Origin: Chitinophagaceae bacterium
GTDB taxonomy: Bacteria > Bacteroidota > Bacteroidia > Chitinophagales > Chitinophagaceae
Reading direction: 5' to 3'
DNA: 6,385 bases
NCBI GenBank assembly: GCA_009996555.1
Contig: JAACZX010000535.1
Span: forward strand, 1 to 6,385
Under the pieces are notes generated by a model. It ran no database searches. It was not told where the DNA came from and was given only the letters and a program-made list of their open reading frames with translations. This document shows positions 5,612-6,385 of this stretch, piece after piece. Numbering within the stretch: position 1 is the first letter of the stretch; each line of letters starts with the position of its first letter. Position numbers and translations under genes: made by a program.

Positions 5612-5685
5612 TAGTCCCGCTGGGATTCGAACCCAGAACCCTCCGGTTAAAAGCCGGGTACATCTGCCAATTGAGCTACGAGACT
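5612..5685 (-). tRNA. tRNA-Lys(UUU) with weakened D stem
   Basis: The acceptor stem AGTCTCG/CGGGACT and T arm CTGGG-TTCGAAT-CCCAG are complete. The anticodon loop CTTTTAA gives TTT on stem CCCGG/CCGGA, with C27-A43 mismatched. The D arm starts as usual (GCTCAATTGG) but its 3' strand reads GATG instead of GAGC, leaving two of four pairs plus one extra base before the anticodon stem. A73 is present, CCA is not encoded, and the next tRNA starts four bases later. Confidence 0.85.
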
Positions 5686-5692
5686 TTTTGTT

Positions 5693-5778
5693 GTCTGAAC
5701 CATGATTTGGGGAGATTGAAAAGATGAATAAGATTGTTTCCTTACAATCCATTAATCCACCCAAATCATGGTTCAGAC
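5693..5778. repeat. GTCTGAAC/GTTCAGAC palindrome (copy 2) inside the tRNA cluster
   Basis: A perfect 19-bp inverted repeat joins 5693-5711 (GTCTGAACCATGATTTGGG) and 5760-5778. The 48-base centre contains a smaller GATTG/CAATC hairpin. The arms align with those of the element at 1744-1840, so the two are copies of one family. It sits between two tRNA-like genes and would form a long hairpin in their shared transcript. Confidence 0.85.
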
Positions 5779-5784
5779 TTTTTT

Positions 5785-5878
5785 GTACGGCCTTCAGATT
5801 CGAACCGAATACCATCATCTGCTATTTACCTCTCAGAAAGAGAAGAAGACGAACATGTTACCATTACATTAAACCGTA
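5785..5878 (-). tRNA. tRNA-like RNA with an insertion in the anticodon region
   Basis: The acceptor stem TACGGTT/GGCCGTA (two G-U), T8 A9, the perfect D arm ATGT-AATGGTA-ACAT and the T arm TTCGG-TTCGAAT-CTGAA are all recognisable. Between D and T arms are 45 bases instead of about 23. In the reading I prefer, TCGTCT pairs with AGATGA as the anticodon stem, leaving the usual five-base variable loop TGGTA, and the anticodon loop is enlarged to about 26-28 bases with an inner CTCT-TTCTG-AGAG hairpin. Alternatively CTTCT-CTTTCTG-AGAGG is a Glu(UUC)-type anticodon arm, with nine extra bases before it and a 19-base variable region. The anticodon is therefore unresolved. Confidence 0.68.
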
Positions 5879-5881
5879 TTG

Positions 5882-5953
5882 GTTGACTCCGGGATTCGAA
5901 CCCTGCTCTTCCGTTGCACAGACGGATACTTTACCACATAAGCGAAAGCCAAC
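5882..5953 (-). tRNA. tRNA-His(GUG)
   Basis: The anticodon arm TCCGT-CTGTGCA-ACGGA is perfect and gives GTG. The acceptor extends to eight pairs, GTTGGCTT/GAGTCAAC, with an encoded G(-1) opposite C73, the special identity element of tRNA-His. With that register T8 C9 and the D arm GCTT-ATGTGGTA-AAGT fall into place. The T arm has the standard TTCGAAT loop but a weak stem (GGG/CCC plus an A-G mismatch), apparently one base short. Position 37 is C, where a purine is normal. CCA is not encoded. Confidence 0.83.
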
Positions 5954-5967
5954 ATTTTTATCTTTCG

Positions 5968-6039
5968 TCACCTGACTCAGAGTCGAACTGAGAACATCAC
6001 AGTCAAAGTGTGATATGTTAGCCATTACACTACCAGGCA
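5968..6039 (-). tRNA. tRNA-Gln(UUG)
   Basis: The acceptor stem TGCCTGG/TCAGGTG pairs throughout with three G-U pairs and begins with U1, as bacterial tRNA-Gln does. The D arm is GTGT-AATGGCTA-ACAT, the anticodon arm TCACA-CTTTGAC-TGTGA (34-36 TTG, perfect stem) and the T arm CTCAG-TTCGACT-CTGAG (perfect). A73 follows; CCA is not encoded. Of the cluster, this and tRNA-Asp look most like ordinary working tRNAs. Confidence 0.9.
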
Positions 6040-6045
6040 ATAAGG

Positions 6046-6117
6046 CGGTTCGTACGGGAATCGAACCCGTTGCAACAGATCGACAATCCGTGATGTTAGC
6101 CGTTACACCAACGAACC
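6046..6117 (-). tRNA. tRNA-Asp(GUC)
   Basis: The acceptor stem GGTTCGT/ACGAACC and T arm ACGGG-TTCGATT-CCCGT are perfect. The D arm is GTGT-AACGGCTA-ACAT and the anticodon arm ACGGA-TTGTCGA-TCTGT, giving GTC. G73, an identity base for tRNA-Asp, is present. CCA is not encoded. The gene lies seven bases after the preceding tRNA-like element and six before tRNA-Gln. Confidence 0.92.
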
Positions 6118-6124
6118 AATTTTG

Positions 6125-6237
6125 TATAGCAGACAGGACTCGAATGCAGACGTTTTAGTCTGCATGCCGACAGAATCGTCGGCACCTGCAGCCTCTCCGT
6201 TCCAGGCAGAGTATCCAACCAATTGGAATGCTGCTAT
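6125..6237 (-). tRNA. tRNA-like RNA with two hairpins inserted in the T arm (UGG at anticodon position)
   Basis: The acceptor stem ATAGCAG/CTGCTAT is perfect with A73. The D arm is TTCC-AATTGGTT-GGAT (three pairs, conserved GG). The anticodon arm CTCTG-CCTGGAA-CGGAG pairs fully and puts TGG (Pro) at 34-36, but position 33 is C, not U, and position 8 is C. The T stem is GCAGG/CCTGT and the T loop TTCGAGT. Between the 5' T strand and the loop are exactly 40 extra bases forming two tandem 20-base hairpins with seven-pair stems and six-base loops: TGCCGAC-GATTCT-GTCGGCA (6184-6165) and TGCAGAC-TAAAAC-GTCTGCA (6164-6145). A frame shifted by one base would read Ser(GGA) with U33 but a mismatched stem. 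Ordinary decoding looks unlikely. Confidence 0.7.
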
Positions 6238-6263
6238 GTTTTTTTGCAGGAACAGTTTTGGAA

Positions 6264-6295
6264 AAGCGCCCCGTTGCATCTCACGGGGTACGCTT
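6264..6295 (-). terminator. GC-rich hairpin followed by TTTT ahead of the tRNA cluster
   Basis: On the minus strand AAGCG and CCCCGT pair with ACGGGG and CGCTT, eleven pairs interrupted by a two-base TA bulge and closed by an eight-base loop, running into TTTTCC. It may end a transcript coming from beyond the window, or be an upstream structured part of the array, since the first tRNA-like gene begins 26 bases later. The short T-run makes termination uncertain. Confidence 0.4.
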
Positions 6296-6385
6296 ATTTC
6301 CCTCCTCTGCACTATAATATCATCTCAACTGATGCGCTGCCGGGTGTAATACATTCCCCTGCTCCATCATATTGTTGTTGTTATT

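Noticed and set aside
5564..5818. Minus-strand open frame of 84 codons over the tRNA cluster
   Set aside because: It crosses the palindrome and tRNA-Lys; its end (RPAGLQWMNSSMAEQRFVRP) is simply translated tRNA sequence.
5785..5878. Group I intron in a tRNA
   Set aside because: The insertion is only about 20 bases, far too short for a self-splicing intron.
5286..6237. CRISPR array, because of regularly spaced similar units
   Set aside because: The recurring parts are tRNA T arms (TTCGAAT/TTCGATT) of different tRNAs; there are no identical direct repeats or uniform spacers.
6103..6312. Minus-strand open frame of 69 codons at the array start
   Set aside because: It is translated tRNA-like and hairpin sequence and has no protein signature or start signal.
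1..6385. RtcB ligase, Ro60/TROVE or Y RNA genes
   Set aside because: I looked for them because of the repair context, but no such protein motif or recognisable Y RNA is present in the window.

Overview
The window looks like an accessory chromosomal region of a Bacteroidota bacterium, most likely from the Chitinophagaceae/Sphingobacteriales side. The signs are AT-rich, A-rich leaders without Shine-Dalgarno sites, extragenic palindromes of the GTCTGAAC...GTTCAGAC type, CCCCTCC/GGGGAGG repeats, tRNA genes without an encoded CCA, and the protein families. Lineage is inferred from style, not from a marker gene.

Everything supported lies on the minus strand, so the layout reads from high to low coordinates. 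(1) 6385-6238: hairpin-rich, unresolved. (2) 6237-5286: nine tRNA or tRNA-like genes, mostly 3-14 nt apart: an odd UGG-type element with two hairpins in its T arm, Asp(GUC), Gln(UUG), His(GUG), an element with an insertion in its anticodon region, a 19-bp-arm palindrome, Lys(UUU), Asn(GUU) with a hairpin in the T loop, Ser(GCU), a 70-nt spacer, and Phe(GAA). (3) 5241-4759: a YkuK/DUF458 RNase H-like protein starting 44 nt after tRNA-Phe. (4) 4717-3641: an AAA ATPase. (5) 3554-3299: three more tRNA-like elements: one Cys-like with a large insertion, one without an anticodon arm, one Ile(GAU)-like with an aberrant T arm. (6) 3271-2940: repeats and inverted repeats. (7) 2937-1840: a slipin (SPFH) protein. 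(8) 1840-1744: a second GTCTGAAC palindrome. (9) 1634-1: two overlapping genes for Pol-beta-type nucleotidyltransferases of the YcgL/RlaP kind, the second cut by the window edge.

RlaP-type nucleotidyltransferases and slipins are both known from bacterial RNA-repair neighbourhoods (RtcB/Ro60/RlaP-type systems). Here they share a strand with an RNase H-fold protein, an AAA ATPase and twelve tRNA-like genes, several with extra hairpins or missing arms. My working model is an RNA-damage response module: the tRNA-like RNAs act as decoys, sensors or spare tRNAs for anticodon nucleases, and the nucleotidyltransferases, nuclease-fold protein, ATPase and slipin process or repair RNA ends. The gene families and tRNA folds are read from sequence; the joint function is inference. 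No RtcB ligase or Ro60 (TROVE) gene is visible, but the locus continues past both window edges.
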